A stretch of 64,000 bases of DNA from Polymorphobacter megasporae (GTDB lineage Bacteria > Pseudomonadota > Alphaproteobacteria > Sphingomonadales > Sphingomonadaceae): contig NZ_CP081848.1 in the NCBI RefSeq assembly GCF_018982885.2, positions 930,001-994,000 on the forward strand, read 5' to 3'. The position numbers and the translations under genes were made by a program. Positions 1 through 8,501 of this stretch are shown piece by piece (position 1 is the stretch's first letter; every line of letters starts with the position of its first letter). Under the pieces are notes generated by a model. The model did not search any database, had not been told where the DNA came from, and worked only from the letters and a program-made list of their open reading frames with translations.

Positions 1-431
1 ATCCGGACACCCGCATCCAAAAGCCTGCGCTTCCTGTCCGGCGTGATCGATCCCGTCACGCGGCCGATCAAGTAGTTGCGTCGACCGTCGGAGCGCTCCA
101 CCTCGAACGTCGGTCCAACCGGCGCCCCGAAGAACGCGGGACCGGCCGGCTTTGCGAACATCTGAACTCCCGGCGGCGCACGCACCTCCGCGGCCTTGCC
201 GTGCAGGGCATCTCGTATCGACCCCAACGCCAGTGCGGGATCTGCGACGACCGGCTCGATCGAAATGCTGGTCAACCCCAGATCGACGATGGCGAGAACA
301 CCATGGTCGTCAGCCGTGCCTTGGCTGAATCCCCTCAGCCGTTCAGCGTTACGCAGGAAGCCGCGAGCCACGGCCTCGGAAACGAGCGCGTCGTCGCCTT
401 TCGTCAAAGTGTAGACCTTGACCATGTACAC
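1..431 (-). CDS. Hypothetical protein, 3' end outside the window
   Basis: The minus strand is open from GTG at 431 (ATG alternative at 425) to the left edge, giving at least 143 residues with strong GC third-position bias. A GGGAG ribosome-binding site lies 8-9 nt before the GTG. The visible protein starts [14 protein letters not shown] and shows no motif, signal peptide or membrane segment that I recognise. The same frame stays open upstream into the truncated dinB fragment at 693-944, so a fused product is formally possible, but codon use in the intervening 260 nt is less biased and looks non-coding. Function unknown. Confidence 0.55.
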   Translation of the reverse strand, partial: MYMVKVYTLTKGDDALVSEAVARGFLRNAERLRGFSQGTADDHGVLAIVDLGLTSISIEPVVADPALALGSIRDALHGKAAEVRAPPGVQMFAKPAGPAFFGAPVGPTFEVERSDGRRNYLIGRVTGSITPDRKRRLLDAGVR

Positions 432-692
432 CGCGGCGGACTCCCAGCAGATTTCGAATGATCTGCTCGACAGGCGGCGACAAGTCCAGTGAAAGCGGTG
501 ACGATTACGGATCGAATCGAGCCATAATTCGGAACTCGCGTGACGGACGCCGGCCTTCTCAAGATCGATCACGTTCATCAGGTCGCATTGCGATCTTCCC
601 GGATTCTGAAGGCAGGCATCCGGATCGACGGCCATGGCGTTAACGACGAACTTGCACTGGCGAAGATCAGCCGCACTGCGGACTTTCTGGTC

Positions 693-944
693 CGAAACCG
701 CCCGGTAGACGTCGAACCGCGGCGGTACAAACACCAGCGTCGGACACCGGCGCAACGCGATGACGGACGCCATCGCCGAGCGGACGCCGAAGACCCTCGC
801 CTCGTAGCTCACAGCAGCGACGACGCCGCGCGCCTGGGCGCTCCCGATCGCGACCGGCTTGCCACCGAGCGACAGGTCATCACGCTGTTCGACGCTCGCG
901 TAGAAAGCGTCCATGTTGATGTGAATGATCTTGCGCGTCGTCAT
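693..944 (-). pseudogene. dinB: Truncated DNA polymerase IV (dinB) N-terminal fragment
   Basis: From ATG 944 the frame encodes the canonical start of Y-family polymerase [20 protein letters not shown] with the first catalytic Asp, then [20 protein letters not shown] (steric gate and fingers region) and [15 protein letters not shown], about 84 residues. After that the homology stops abruptly. The conserved SLDEAYLD catalytic block, thumb and little-finger domains are absent and are replaced by unrelated sequence that stays open towards the gene at 431. A normal DinB has about 350-400 residues, so this is a remnant without polymerase activity. Start codons further upstream are also in frame; 944 is chosen because it matches the usual family start. 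Confidence 0.8.
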
Positions 945-1433
945 CGCGCTAATGCGCGCGATCAACCCCGACATCGAGATCGCCGACCGCCCAGCCTGCG
1001 AGGAGATCGTCATCGTAGCGGGCTTGACGACTTCGCCGACCGTACCGAGATCAGCCTCTTCGTCCGGTTGTTCTGGGAACTTGCATTGAACCACGACGTC
1101 GTCTCGAGCCTACCGCCCGGCACCGTCATGCTCGCCGGTCTCTGCGGCGAAGACGCGCAGCGCGGACGGCGGACGCGATGGCACCAGGTGCCGCGCTGAT
1201 CCACGGTGGCAGGATCGCCGTGGACGATTTCCTCGGCGATCCCGACCTGCTGGTGCGGCGTGGCGACGGATATCATCCGACCGCGACCTAGACCGGACCA
1301 GACGCCCGCAACCCAGTCGAAGACCAGGTAACAGGCGCACGAGGCGCGCGATGGCGTTGCGCCGGGTGCCTCGCTGCGACTGTGGCCCAGTCTCCCTCGT
1401 GCGGGAGACCAGGTTGGGCGCTTCTAAGAGACG
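945..1433. other. Decayed intergenic stretch with short plus-strand coding remnant
   Basis: No complete gene is visible. On the plus strand a protein-like end occurs at ATG 1178 to TAG 1291 (ending LVRRGDGYHPTAT), and a second protein-like piece in another plus frame around 1020-1150 ([15 protein letters not shown]), as if one gene had suffered a frameshift. I do not recognise the family. Together with the truncated dinB next door this suggests an old rearrangement breakpoint. Confidence 0.3.
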
Positions 1434-2453
1434 TCAGGTTGCAAGGCGCCGGTCGAGGAATTCCAGCATCGCCTCGCCGATCTGCGGACCGTGAGTTTCG
1501 AGGGCGAAATGCCCGGTATCGAAGAACCTGATCTCTGCGTCCGGGATGTCGCGTCGGAACGCTTCGGCGCCCGGGGGCAGGAAGAAGATGTCCTTACTTC
1601 CCCACACGGCAAGCAGCGGCGGCTTGTAGGTCCGGAAGTAGACCTGCCACGCATCGTATAGTGCGACGTTGGTGCGGTAGTCGTAGATGAGGTCCAGCTG
1701 GATTTCGTCGGTGCCCGGTCGTTTGAAGTAGGCGATGTCGAGAGTGTAGCCATCCGGCGAGACGAGCGCTTCGTCCGCCCCAGTCACGTATTGCGTGCGG
1801 ATCGCGTCTGGTGTCAGCGCCGCCCGGACCGCGTTGCGGCTCTCTGCCGAAGGCTTCTCCCAATAAGTCTGGTACGGACCCCACGCCTTGCTCAGGCCCT
1901 CGGCATAGGCGTTGCCGTTCTGACTTATGATGGCGGTGACGCGCTCGGGATGTGCAGCCGCGAGCCGGAAGCCGGTGGGGGCGCCATAATCGAAGACGTA
2001 AAGAGCATAGCGCTTCAGCTCGAGCGCCTCGGTGAAGCACTCGATCGTCCGGGTGAGGTTCTCGAAGGTGTAGTCGTACTCGCCTCGGGGCGGCGCCTGG
2101 GTCAACCCGAAACCCGGGAGGTCTGGGGCGATCACACGGTACCTGCCCGCGAGCTGAGGGATCAGATGGCGAAACATGTGGCTGGTGGTCGGATAGCCAT
2201 GCAGCAGCAATACGACGGGGGCGTCCGTCGGCCCTGCTTCCCGGTAAAAGACATCCACCTGCCCGACCTTCTGGGTCCTGTACCTCACGGTCATCGCATC
2301 TCGTTCCTTTTCATCGAAGACCTTAGTTCGGCCGTTTGAGCGCGGAGGGAAAGCTGTGGCTCGGACGGGGCGGGCGATCACGGCCGCCAACCCGATTGAG
2401 AGTATGGCAAGGGACGCGCGGCGGGAGAGGGAAAATCGGGGAGCGGTTCTCAT
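1434..2453 (-). CDS. Alpha/beta hydrolase (epoxide hydrolase/dehalogenase-like), possibly exported
   Basis: A 339-residue alpha/beta hydrolase. The oxyanion motif is HGYPTTSHMFR and the nucleophile elbow is VFDYGAP with Asp instead of Ser, as in epoxide hydrolases and haloalkane dehalogenases. The acid region is WGSKDIFF and the catalytic His is in DTGHFALETH. From ATG 2453 the protein begins with a twin-arginine-like signal (SLSRRASLAIL followed by a hydrophobic run). An alternative ATG at 2294 (MTVRYRTQK) has a better AAGGAACG ribosome-binding site and matches the start of many cytosolic family members, so export is uncertain. Substrate unknown. Confidence 0.85.
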   Translation of the reverse strand: MRTAPRFSLSRRASLAILSIGLAAVIARPVRATAFPPRSNGRTKVFDEKERDAMTVRYRTQKVGQVDVFYREAGPTDAPVVLLLHGYPTTSHMFRHLIPQLAGRYRVIAPDLPGFGLTQAPPRGEYDYTFENLTRTIECFTEALELKRYALYVFDYGAPTGFRLAAAHPERVTAIISQNGNAYAEGLSKAWGPYQTYWEKPSAESRNAVRAALTPDAIRTQYVTGADEALVSPDGYTLDIAYFKRPGTDEIQLDLIYDYRTNVALYDAWQVYFRTYKPPLLAVWGSKDIFFLPPGAEAFRRDIPDAEIRFFDTGHFALETHGPQIGEAMLEFLDRRLAT

Positions 2454-2599
2454 GTTCAATTCTCTATCTCTTGCTGGCGCACGCACCGCGGTCCATGCTT
2501 CGCGTTCTCGATGTCCAGCGCGCCCGCCCGCCGTATGCAGCTCAACGGGAACGCGGTGCGGCGGCGGGCCGAAGACGGGTGGTTCCGCCAGCCAACTGC

Positions 2600-2881
2600 T
2601 CATGCAACCTGCACACCCTTCCAGAATGCAACTCGATCCTTGATGTCAGCAACAGCCGGGAATGGTTCGGGGTAATACCACGCAGCGTCTTTGTTCTCGG
2701 TGCCGTGAACGACGACTTTGAGATATCTGGCAGTTCCTTTCCAAGGGCATTGTCTCGTCGTCATGCTTTCCTTGAGCAGCTCGACCCTCACGGATGCTCT
2801 CGAGCAGTGTTGGTTGCCCTCGACGACGATAGTATCCTCGGCGTCGGCGGCGACTTGCCCGTTCCACATGGCTTTGACCAT
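2600..2881 (-). CDS. DUF427 domain protein
   Basis: A 93-residue protein spanning the complete DUF427 domain: MVKAMWNGQVAA at the start, CPWKGTARY in the middle and DAAWYYPEP followed by IKDRVAFWKGV at the end. These are the family signature blocks. The family is small, cytosolic and of unknown function. It stands alone; neighbours on both sides are not obviously linked. Confidence 0.9.
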   Translation of the reverse strand: MVKAMWNGQVAADAEDTIVVEGNQHCSRASVRVELLKESMTTRQCPWKGTARYLKVVVHGTENKDAAWYYPEPFPAVADIKDRVAFWKGVQVA

Positions 2882-3801
2882 TTGAACCTCCGCGTACCCT
2901 CAGATCTGCCGCAGTCGGCTTCAGCGTTGCGTCCGGCGAGCGGGTGCCCGGTGGAGCGCATGGCTTGATACGCTGACCAGGCACTTCCAATTCGCTTCGG
3001 TACTGCTCCCGGTTACACCCTGGCGGCCCAAAGATTGGGAATGGCGCCTCACCCCCTTCAGGCGTAATCTTTTCGCCAGCGCAAGCGAAGATGCAGGCAC
3101 GCCGTAATTGTCGTCAGACGCATCGGCGGCCCTGTCTGCCCAAGCAGGCTGTGCGCTTCGTTCATCCGCTTGGCCGACGCATCGCCCCAGCGCTCGATTG
3201 TCGTCAGGAAACCGATGCCATCGGAATAGCTCGACTTCGTCAACTCCGCTGGGCGTCGCATCGCCGCTCGCCTCGACCGGCCAGCGGGACAACCGACGGC
3301 CTTCGCCCTGTTTGCCCACTGCTTCGCCTGCGACAAGAACTCGACGGCCGCCGTCCGGATTGCACGTGCTCTGACCGGCGCGGGCATAGCGGTGCCGAGG
3401 TTCGACTTTACAGGTCTCGGTGAAAGCGAGGGTTCTTCTTCAGCGAGAGTGGCTTCGCCAGGCGAGCGAGTTCGACGCTCCGACAAAGGCGACGCTCGAT
3501 CGGGGTGGGCGGGCATCAAGACGCCGAACGAGATGCCTTGACCGACCGCCATCCGTCCGCCTGCCGCGCCGACCGGGTGGGACGGCGGCACAGCGATGTC
3601 GTGCACTCAGGCAGCGATGATGCCGCAGATGCCCGCAATCGAACCCTCTGTGCCGGCAGCACGGTTGCGATCCTCTCGGTCAGCCCGGCTCCCGGATCGC
3701 CGGCGGTCGAGATCACGGATCTTACCTGGCCGACCAGCAGCGCTTGTTGGTGCCCCATCTCCGCTGGGAGGAGTTTTGGGCTTTCGTCGTGGCTGTGCCC
3801 G
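2882..3801. other. Probable decayed coding region, no gene called
   Basis: About 0.9 kb with several overlapping medium reading frames on both strands and none that I recognise. The best minus-strand candidate runs 3058-3606 (182 codons) with a protein-like end (ERWGDASAKRMNEAHSLLG), but its first half is basic and low in complexity. Just upstream on the same strand another protein-like stretch (EGSIAGICGIIAA) ends at a stop around 3597. The pattern fits frameshifted remnants rather than a working gene. Confidence 0.3.
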
Positions 3802-4383
3802 TCACGCCAGTAGGCCGGCGGCCAACCTCCGAAAGACCTCTATCGCCTTTGGCAGAGCAATTCGCGGCTCGTCATCCGCCGCGACCCACAGAGCTGCATT
3901 TAAGGCGGCGCCACTAAGGAGGCGGGCGGCCGCCGCGGCGTCGACCCGGCGGATAACACCTTCGCAAATGAGCTTGGCGACGGCCTGCTTGGTCATTGCC
4001 AAGCAAGCATTTTGGCTCGGCCAGCGGGAGGGATCGCCAAGGAACGCCGGGCCGTCTAGAAGCACGATGCGCTGTACTTCCGGGTCCAGTGCCATCTCGA
4101 TGTAGGCCTCGCCTTCCGCGAGGAGGGCTTCCCAGCCAGTTCCCGCCAACGCTCCTGCCGCCCGCGCGCGCTCAGCCATCTCGTCGTCCACCTGCGCGAC
4201 GACGGCGGCGAGCAGCCCCGTCTTGCCACCGAAGTTGTGGTAGAGCGCGCCCCGCGTAAGCCCCACCTGCGCGGTAAGGTCATCCATCGACGCCGCGGCG
4301 AAGCCCTTTTCGGCGAACGCTCCGCGAGCGGCCGAAATCAGCTTGGCGCGGTTCTCCTCCACCGTATCGACGCGACGTCTCAA
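3802..4383 (-). CDS. TetR/AcrR family transcriptional regulator
   Basis: A 193-residue protein with an N-terminal TetR helix-turn-helix (about residues 10-55): ISAARGAFAEKGFAAASMDDLTAQVGLTRGALYHNFGGK carries the conserved GALYHxFxxK motif. The remaining residues form the ligand-binding helical domain, ligand unknown. The gene is divergent from the RidA-family gene at 4552. The 168-bp intergenic region carries two similar inverted repeats (4429-4441 and 4456-4468), so autoregulation and control of the RidA gene are likely. Confidence 0.93.
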   Translation of the reverse strand: MRRRVDTVEENRAKLISAARGAFAEKGFAAASMDDLTAQVGLTRGALYHNFGGKTGLLAAVVAQVDDEMAERARAAGALAGTGWEALLAEGEAYIEMALDPEVQRIVLLDGPAFLGDPSRWPSQNACLAMTKQAVAKLICEGVIRRVDAAAAARLLSGAALNAALWVAADDEPRIALPKAIEVFRRLAAGLLA

Positions 4384-4423
4384 GGCCGCAGCGCCTCGAC
4401 CTCACATGATGGTCGAAAAGCAT

Positions 4424-4468
4424 TTGACATACGCAGCGTATATTCGTTAATTGCCATACATGCCGTAT
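4424..4468. promoter_or_regulatory. Promoter with paired TetR-type operator boxes
   Basis: A TTGACA box at 4424-4429 is followed 17 bp later by TTAATT (4447-4452), a plausible sigma-70 promoter reading towards the RidA gene. Overlapping it is a perfect 6-1-6 inverted repeat ATACGCAGCGTAT at 4429-4441. A second, weaker box ATACATGCCGTAT lies at 4456-4468, starting 27 bp further. Both share ATAC...GTAT ends. The position between a tetR gene and its divergent neighbour makes these the likely operators of that regulator (inference). Confidence 0.65.
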
Positions 4469-4551
4469 ATGAGATTGTTGGTCACCAGGCAAACGCTTGT
4501 CGTCGGCGAAAAGCTCGACCGCCCTTGAAACGGTTACAGAGGATTCAACCC

Positions 4552-4950
4552 ATGAAGCTACGCGATGCGATCTTTCCGGCGTCTCGACACGCCCTCTACG
4601 AGGCGCACGGCTATTCCGCGGCGATCCGCTCCGACGACCTCCTGTTCGTCTCCGGGCAGGTCGGCAGCCATGATGACGGCTCGCCTGAACCCGACTTCGC
4701 CGGCCAGGTCCGACTGGCATTCGCCAATCTGGAAGCCACGCTCTCGGCCGGAGGATGCGGGTTCGACGACATCGTTGATGTGACGACGTTCCATACCGAC
4801 CCGGAAAAACAGTTCGAGACGATCATGGCCGTGAAGGCCGAAGTGTTCCGGGAGCCCCCCTATCCGACGTGGACCGCGATCGGCGTCAACTGGCTCGCCG
4901 GTTTCGATTTCGAGATCAAGGTGATCGCTCGGATTCCGACGCGGCGCTAG
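4552..4950 (+). CDS. RidA/YjgF family protein
   Basis: A 132-residue RidA-fold protein. Family features are SDDLLFVSGQVGSHDDG near residues 27-43, the RLAFANLEATLSAGGCGFDDIVDVTTF block, and the C-terminal PYPTWTAIGVNWLA with the substrate-contact region. Family members deaminate reactive enamine/imine intermediates of PLP enzymes or act on related compounds. The conserved Arg of true RidA is not evident (PTWTAIGVNWL instead of the usual PARxxV), so this is a RidA-like subfamily with an undefined substrate. An AGAGGA ribosome-binding site precedes ATG 4552. It is likely controlled by the divergent TetR. Confidence 0.88.
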   Translation: MKLRDAIFPASRHALYEAHGYSAAIRSDDLLFVSGQVGSHDDGSPEPDFAGQVRLAFANLEATLSAGGCGFDDIVDVTTFHTDPEKQFETIMAVKAEVFREPPYPTWTAIGVNWLAGFDFEIKVIARIPTRR

Positions 4951-5193
4951 CGTCAAGACTCAAGCCCGATCGTACGGCGTGGAAGACCGCGGCTTGCGCC
5001 ACATCGATGCACCTCGGCGAATTCAAACCGAGGACCGGCACCCTGCCGTACTGTGGATTTCCCCGCGACGTCGCTCGCCGGCTTGGCTCGCGTGCCTTCA
5101 GCCCGCGCCGCCGATCACGGAAACCGGTCGGCAGGCAGGCGTCCCAGCCGAGGTGACCGCACCCGGCTTCGGCGCTGGCAAGCGGGGTTCGCT

Positions 5194-6735
5194 TTATCGG
5201 CGAGCGAGAAAGCGGTCCGCCGTGCGTAGCGACAACGCCATGATGGTCAGAGCCGGGTTGACGGCCAGGGCGCTCGGAAAGACCGAGTTGTCGCAGATGG
5301 TCAGGTTCGCGACGTCATGGGCACGACCATCGGCGTCCACCACCGACGTTGCGGGATCGTCGCCCATCCGCGCCGTACCGATGGTATGCGCGTATCGATC
5401 GAACGCCCAAATGTCATGAGCCCCCGCTTCGCTCCAGATTTCGCGCATCAACCGTTCGGCATGTCCCGTCATCCGCCGCTCGTTCTCACCTGCACTGAAC
5501 GTGATCAAGGGTTTGGGCAAGCCACGGGAATCGAGCTCCCCGGACAGGGTCAGCGCGTTGCAATCGTAGGGTAGACAGTCGCCGAGGATGTTGATGCCCG
5601 CGACGTGGTTGTAGCCTCGCATATGCTCCTTGAGGTCTTCGCCCCAGAGGCCACGTCCTCTGGCGACCTGGACCGCGTAGGTGAGCGGCATGACGCCGAT
5701 CGACTGAAGCAGATAGCCACCTGCGAAGTCCGCATCGGGTGCGCGATGGGTATCCTCGGAGATCAGCCCGCCGGGAATGCCCTTGTAAGGACGCGTCGCT
5801 CCGTCGAACTGACCCCAGACCTGGATGCCGGTATGCGCCATGAAGTTGCGCCCGACCTGGCCACTCGAGTTGGCAAGTTCGTTGATTAATAGCAGTCTCG
5901 GCGTTTCGACCGCTCCGGCGCAGAGGAAGACGTGGCGGCAGCGCTGACGCTGGTCCTGCCCTTCGTGGCGGTAGACGACGCCTGTGATGGCGCCGCCGGC
6001 ATCGCGTTCCATGCCGATGACGAAGCTCAGCGCTCGGATCTCGGCGCCGTGCATGACCGCCAATGGAATGTAGGTCACATCCATGCTCGCCTTGGCACCG
6101 GTCGAGCAGCCCGCCTGGCAGAAGCCGCGGTTGCTGCACGCCGGACGCCAGCCGTACCCGGGTTGATAGTAAGAGCCGGACAAGGCCGCGTTCGCGGCCG
6201 GCGACGTCCGGATGCCAAGCGAAGCGCAGGCCCGCTCCATCAACTGTGCCGCTGCATTCAGCGGCAGCGGGGCCAGCGGATAGGGCTGGTCTCTGGGCGG
6301 ACCCCAAGGATAGCTGGCTGGCCCCGACACGCCCAGGAAGGCCTCGATCTCGTCGAAGTACCGGGCAAGGTCCTGATAGCCGATCGGCCAGTCCACACCG
6401 ACGCCGAACTCGGTGTTCAGCTTGAAGTCGTCAGGTTGAGGGCGAGGTGTGTAGGCCGTGTAGTGGAGGGTCGAACCACCCACACCGATACCACTGTTGT
6501 TCTTGCCGAACTGGATCGGGTCGGCACCGGCGCTGAGACGCTCATCCATCCAGAACAGCTTGTTCTGCTCGGTTTCGTCCGTGGCGAAGTCGGCGGCCGG
6601 ATCCCATTGCCGTCCGGCCTCGAGCGCGACCACGCTCAGACCCGCGGCGGCCAGCCGAGCCATGAGCGGCGCACCGCCCGCCCCCGTCCCGATCACGACC
6701 GCGTCGACGACATCGTTCGTGCGGTAGCGGATCAC
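5194..6735 (-). CDS. GMC-family FAD oxidoreductase (gluconate 2-dehydrogenase-like large subunit)
   Basis: A 513-residue flavoprotein. The N-terminal FAD-binding GTGAGGAPLMARLAAAG is followed by the GIGVGGSTLHYTAYT GMC signature and the cysteine pair CSNRGFCQAGC typical of the membrane-bound gluconate/fructose/sorbitol dehydrogenase branch. The C-terminal HTIGTARMG and NPALTIMALSLR blocks close the FAD fold. GTG 6735 overlaps the stop of the subunit-3 gene (GTGA), so the two genes are co-translated. The protein probably oxidises a sugar, sugar acid or alcohol and passes electrons to a membrane acceptor. No cytochrome subunit gene is nearby. Confidence 0.9.
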   Translation of the reverse strand: MIRYRTNDVVDAVVIGTGAGGAPLMARLAAAGLSVVALEAGRQWDPAADFATDETEQNKLFWMDERLSAGADPIQFGKNNSGIGVGGSTLHYTAYTPRPQPDDFKLNTEFGVGVDWPIGYQDLARYFDEIEAFLGVSGPASYPWGPPRDQPYPLAPLPLNAAAQLMERACASLGIRTSPAANAALSGSYYQPGYGWRPACSNRGFCQAGCSTGAKASMDVTYIPLAVMHGAEIRALSFVIGMERDAGGAITGVVYRHEGQDQRQRCRHVFLCAGAVETPRLLLINELANSSGQVGRNFMAHTGIQVWGQFDGATRPYKGIPGGLISEDTHRAPDADFAGGYLLQSIGVMPLTYAVQVARGRGLWGEDLKEHMRGYNHVAGINILGDCLPYDCNALTLSGELDSRGLPKPLITFSAGENERRMTGHAERLMREIWSEAGAHDIWAFDRYAHTIGTARMGDDPATSVVDADGRAHDVANLTICDNSVFPSALAVNPALTIMALSLRTADRFLARR

Positions 6736-7337
6736 GCGGGACGTTCCGGCTCATGAGCAGCGCGCGCTTCCAGCTCGACGGCCTGCCAACCTCGTGCATC
6801 CGCGAACCCGGCATAGCCGATCTCGTCCAACGCCCCGGGTTGCGCGTAGAAGATGTCGACAAGTGTCGCCAAAAGCTCGTCGAAGAAGCGATCCGGCCTG
6901 ATGCCCTCCCATTCGGGACCGGACACGCGATTGAACTGGATCGCGCGCAGGATCTCGTCCTGCTGCTCCTCGTCCAGCCCAGCGAATTCCCGGCCGAGGA
7001 TTTTGTGGGCGGTGGCATTCAGCGCGGCCAGACCAAGCTCGAACAGCGTCGCATCATCCGGCATGTCCGCGTGCCGCCAACCGATTGCGGTCCCGGCGAC
7101 CATCCGACGACGCAGTTCGTGTCCGAGGTCGAGCCCGGGCACATCATGTGGGATGAGGCGCGCCGCGACCGCATCAAGTATCGGAGCGACGTCGGCGAAC
7201 GCGGTCTGATCAGGAGTGACGCGGTCGGTCCGCCGCCCGAGAGCAGCGGCCGTCGGTGGGGTCACCAAGGGCCCTGACAGCAACTTGGCGGATGTGCCCG
7301 GTGGGTAGACGGGATACCGCCTGCGGGATTCTACCAT
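6732..7337 (-). CDS. Gluconate 2-dehydrogenase subunit 3 family protein
   Basis: A 201-residue small subunit that partners GMC dehydrogenases. Recognisable parts are the ILDAVAARLIPHD block, the EQQDEILRAIQ segment and the C-terminal FFDELLATLVDIFYAQP...GYAGFADARGW, matching the subunit-3 family (chaperone and periplasmic partner of the flavin subunit). In this family an N-terminal Tat signal is common; here the N-terminus (ESRRRYPVYPPG) has basic residues but no clear hydrophobic signal. GGAGAAATCG precedes ATG 7337. The gene is first in the operon with the GMC subunit and divergent from the AraC gene at 7486. Confidence 0.85.
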   Translation of the reverse strand: MVESRRRYPVYPPGTSAKLLSGPLVTPPTAAALGRRTDRVTPDQTAFADVAPILDAVAARLIPHDVPGLDLGHELRRRMVAGTAIGWRHADMPDDATLFELGLAALNATAHKILGREFAGLDEEQQDEILRAIQFNRVSGPEWEGIRPDRFFDELLATLVDIFYAQPGALDEIGYAGFADARGWQAVELEARAAHEPERPA

Positions 7338-7485
7338 CGATTTCTCCGACTACACGTGAACAGCGAACTTTGCATGTTTTGAACGATGTCGGGACCGGCT
7401 TCCACGAGACCTCGCTGAAAAGCGCACGATAAGCCCGGCTACGGCACTCCACGCCTTAAAGGCGAGTTGAAACCTCTTTGCGATC

Positions 7486-8394
7486 GTGGACGAAGTGAGC
7501 GTCATGGTCGCCGACTTCGCCCAGTGTACATCTCCAGCGGCCTGGGCGGCGAGCCTCGGTGGACCGCAGGTCCCGTTCGCGGCGACCATCGGTAGGGACG
7601 GTGCCACCTTGCGCCGCTGGCGCGACATCGACCCAAACATCTCGCAACCGGCTTTCGATCAGCACTATCTCACCATCCATCTCGGCGGTCGTAAGCGTAT
7701 CGTCAGACGAGGCGAGGGAAGGGCGCGTGAAGTCGACACCGAGGATGGCGCGATGTCGCTGATCCCGGCCGGCGCCGCGTACGAGTGGCGGACGTCCGGG
7801 CCTGTCGACTTCGCGCACCTCTATCTGCCGGTGAGCGCCGTCCGGCAAATCGGCATCGAGGCGTTCGGACGCGATGGCGGCTGGGGGATCGAGGACAGAC
7901 TGGGGTTCGTCGATCCTCTGATCCGGTCGCTCTTCGTGACGATGCTGGCTGAGCTCGCGACGCCCGATCCGACGTCAGATCTGTATCTCGACACGCTCTA
8001 CACCACGCTGATGGCAGCCCTATTGAAGGACCGTGCCGGTCGACTGTCGGCGACGGGGGCGCCGTTGTCCTTGACACCTGCCCGACTCCGACGGGTGTAC
8101 GACTACATCGACGTTAATTTCGCGTCCGATATCGGTATCGACGAACTTGCAGGCGTCGCGGCGCTGAGCCGCTTCCATTTCAGTCGCGCCTTCACCGCGG
8201 CCAACGGTGCCGCGCCGTATGCCTATCTGACGGCACAGCGGATCGCCCACAGCAAGGTCCTCTTGGGCGATGCAAGTCTGGTGATCGGCGAGATCGCGCG
8301 GCAATCGGGCTTTCGGACACCGGGTCAGTTCTGTCGGATGTTCAAGAACGCCAATGGCATCTCGCCTCGGGAGTATCGACGACTGGCCCGGTGA
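7486..8394 (+). CDS. AraC family transcriptional regulator (paralogue A)
   Basis: About 302 residues. The N-terminal sensor region contains the block DQHYLTIHLGGRKRIVRRGEG, and the C-terminal double helix-turn-helix includes LAGVAALSRFHFSRAF and IARQSGFRTPGQFCRMFK. GTG 7486 is the first start in frame; GTG 7495 and ATG 7504 are alternatives. The same sensor block recurs in the AraC genes at 37249 and 41262, so the three are paralogues. It is divergent from the gluconate-dehydrogenase-like operon and upstream of a secreted-protein gene; either could be its target. Ligand unknown. Confidence 0.92.
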   Translation: MDEVSVMVADFAQCTSPAAWAASLGGPQVPFAATIGRDGATLRRWRDIDPNISQPAFDQHYLTIHLGGRKRIVRRGEGRAREVDTEDGAMSLIPAGAAYEWRTSGPVDFAHLYLPVSAVRQIGIEAFGRDGGWGIEDRLGFVDPLIRSLFVTMLAELATPDPTSDLYLDTLYTTLMAALLKDRAGRLSATGAPLSLTPARLRRVYDYIDVNFASDIGIDELAGVAALSRFHFSRAFTAANGAAPYAYLTAQRIAHSKVLLGDASLVIGEIARQSGFRTPGQFCRMFKNANGISPREYRRLAR

Positions 8395-8398
8395 CAGT

Positions 8399-8418
8399 GC
8401 GTTTCGTGCGCGAAACGC
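8399..8418 (+). terminator. Hairpin after AraC gene
   Basis: Five bases after the AraC stop, the arms GCGTTTCG (8399-8406) and CGAAACGC (8411-8418) form a perfect 8-bp stem with a 4-nt loop. No T-run follows, so intrinsic termination is uncertain. Confidence 0.4.
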
Positions 8419-8501
8419 GCGTGTCCTGCGGTTACTTCCGGTTCGTTGGCACCGCGGCGACCGGACACAGGTTGACGGGGCGAATAACAGGAACCGCTCA
8501 A

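Noticed and set aside
540-1199. Plus-strand frame of 219 codons
   Set aside because: Most of it is antisense to the dinB fragment, whose minus-strand translation is clearly homologous to polymerase IV.
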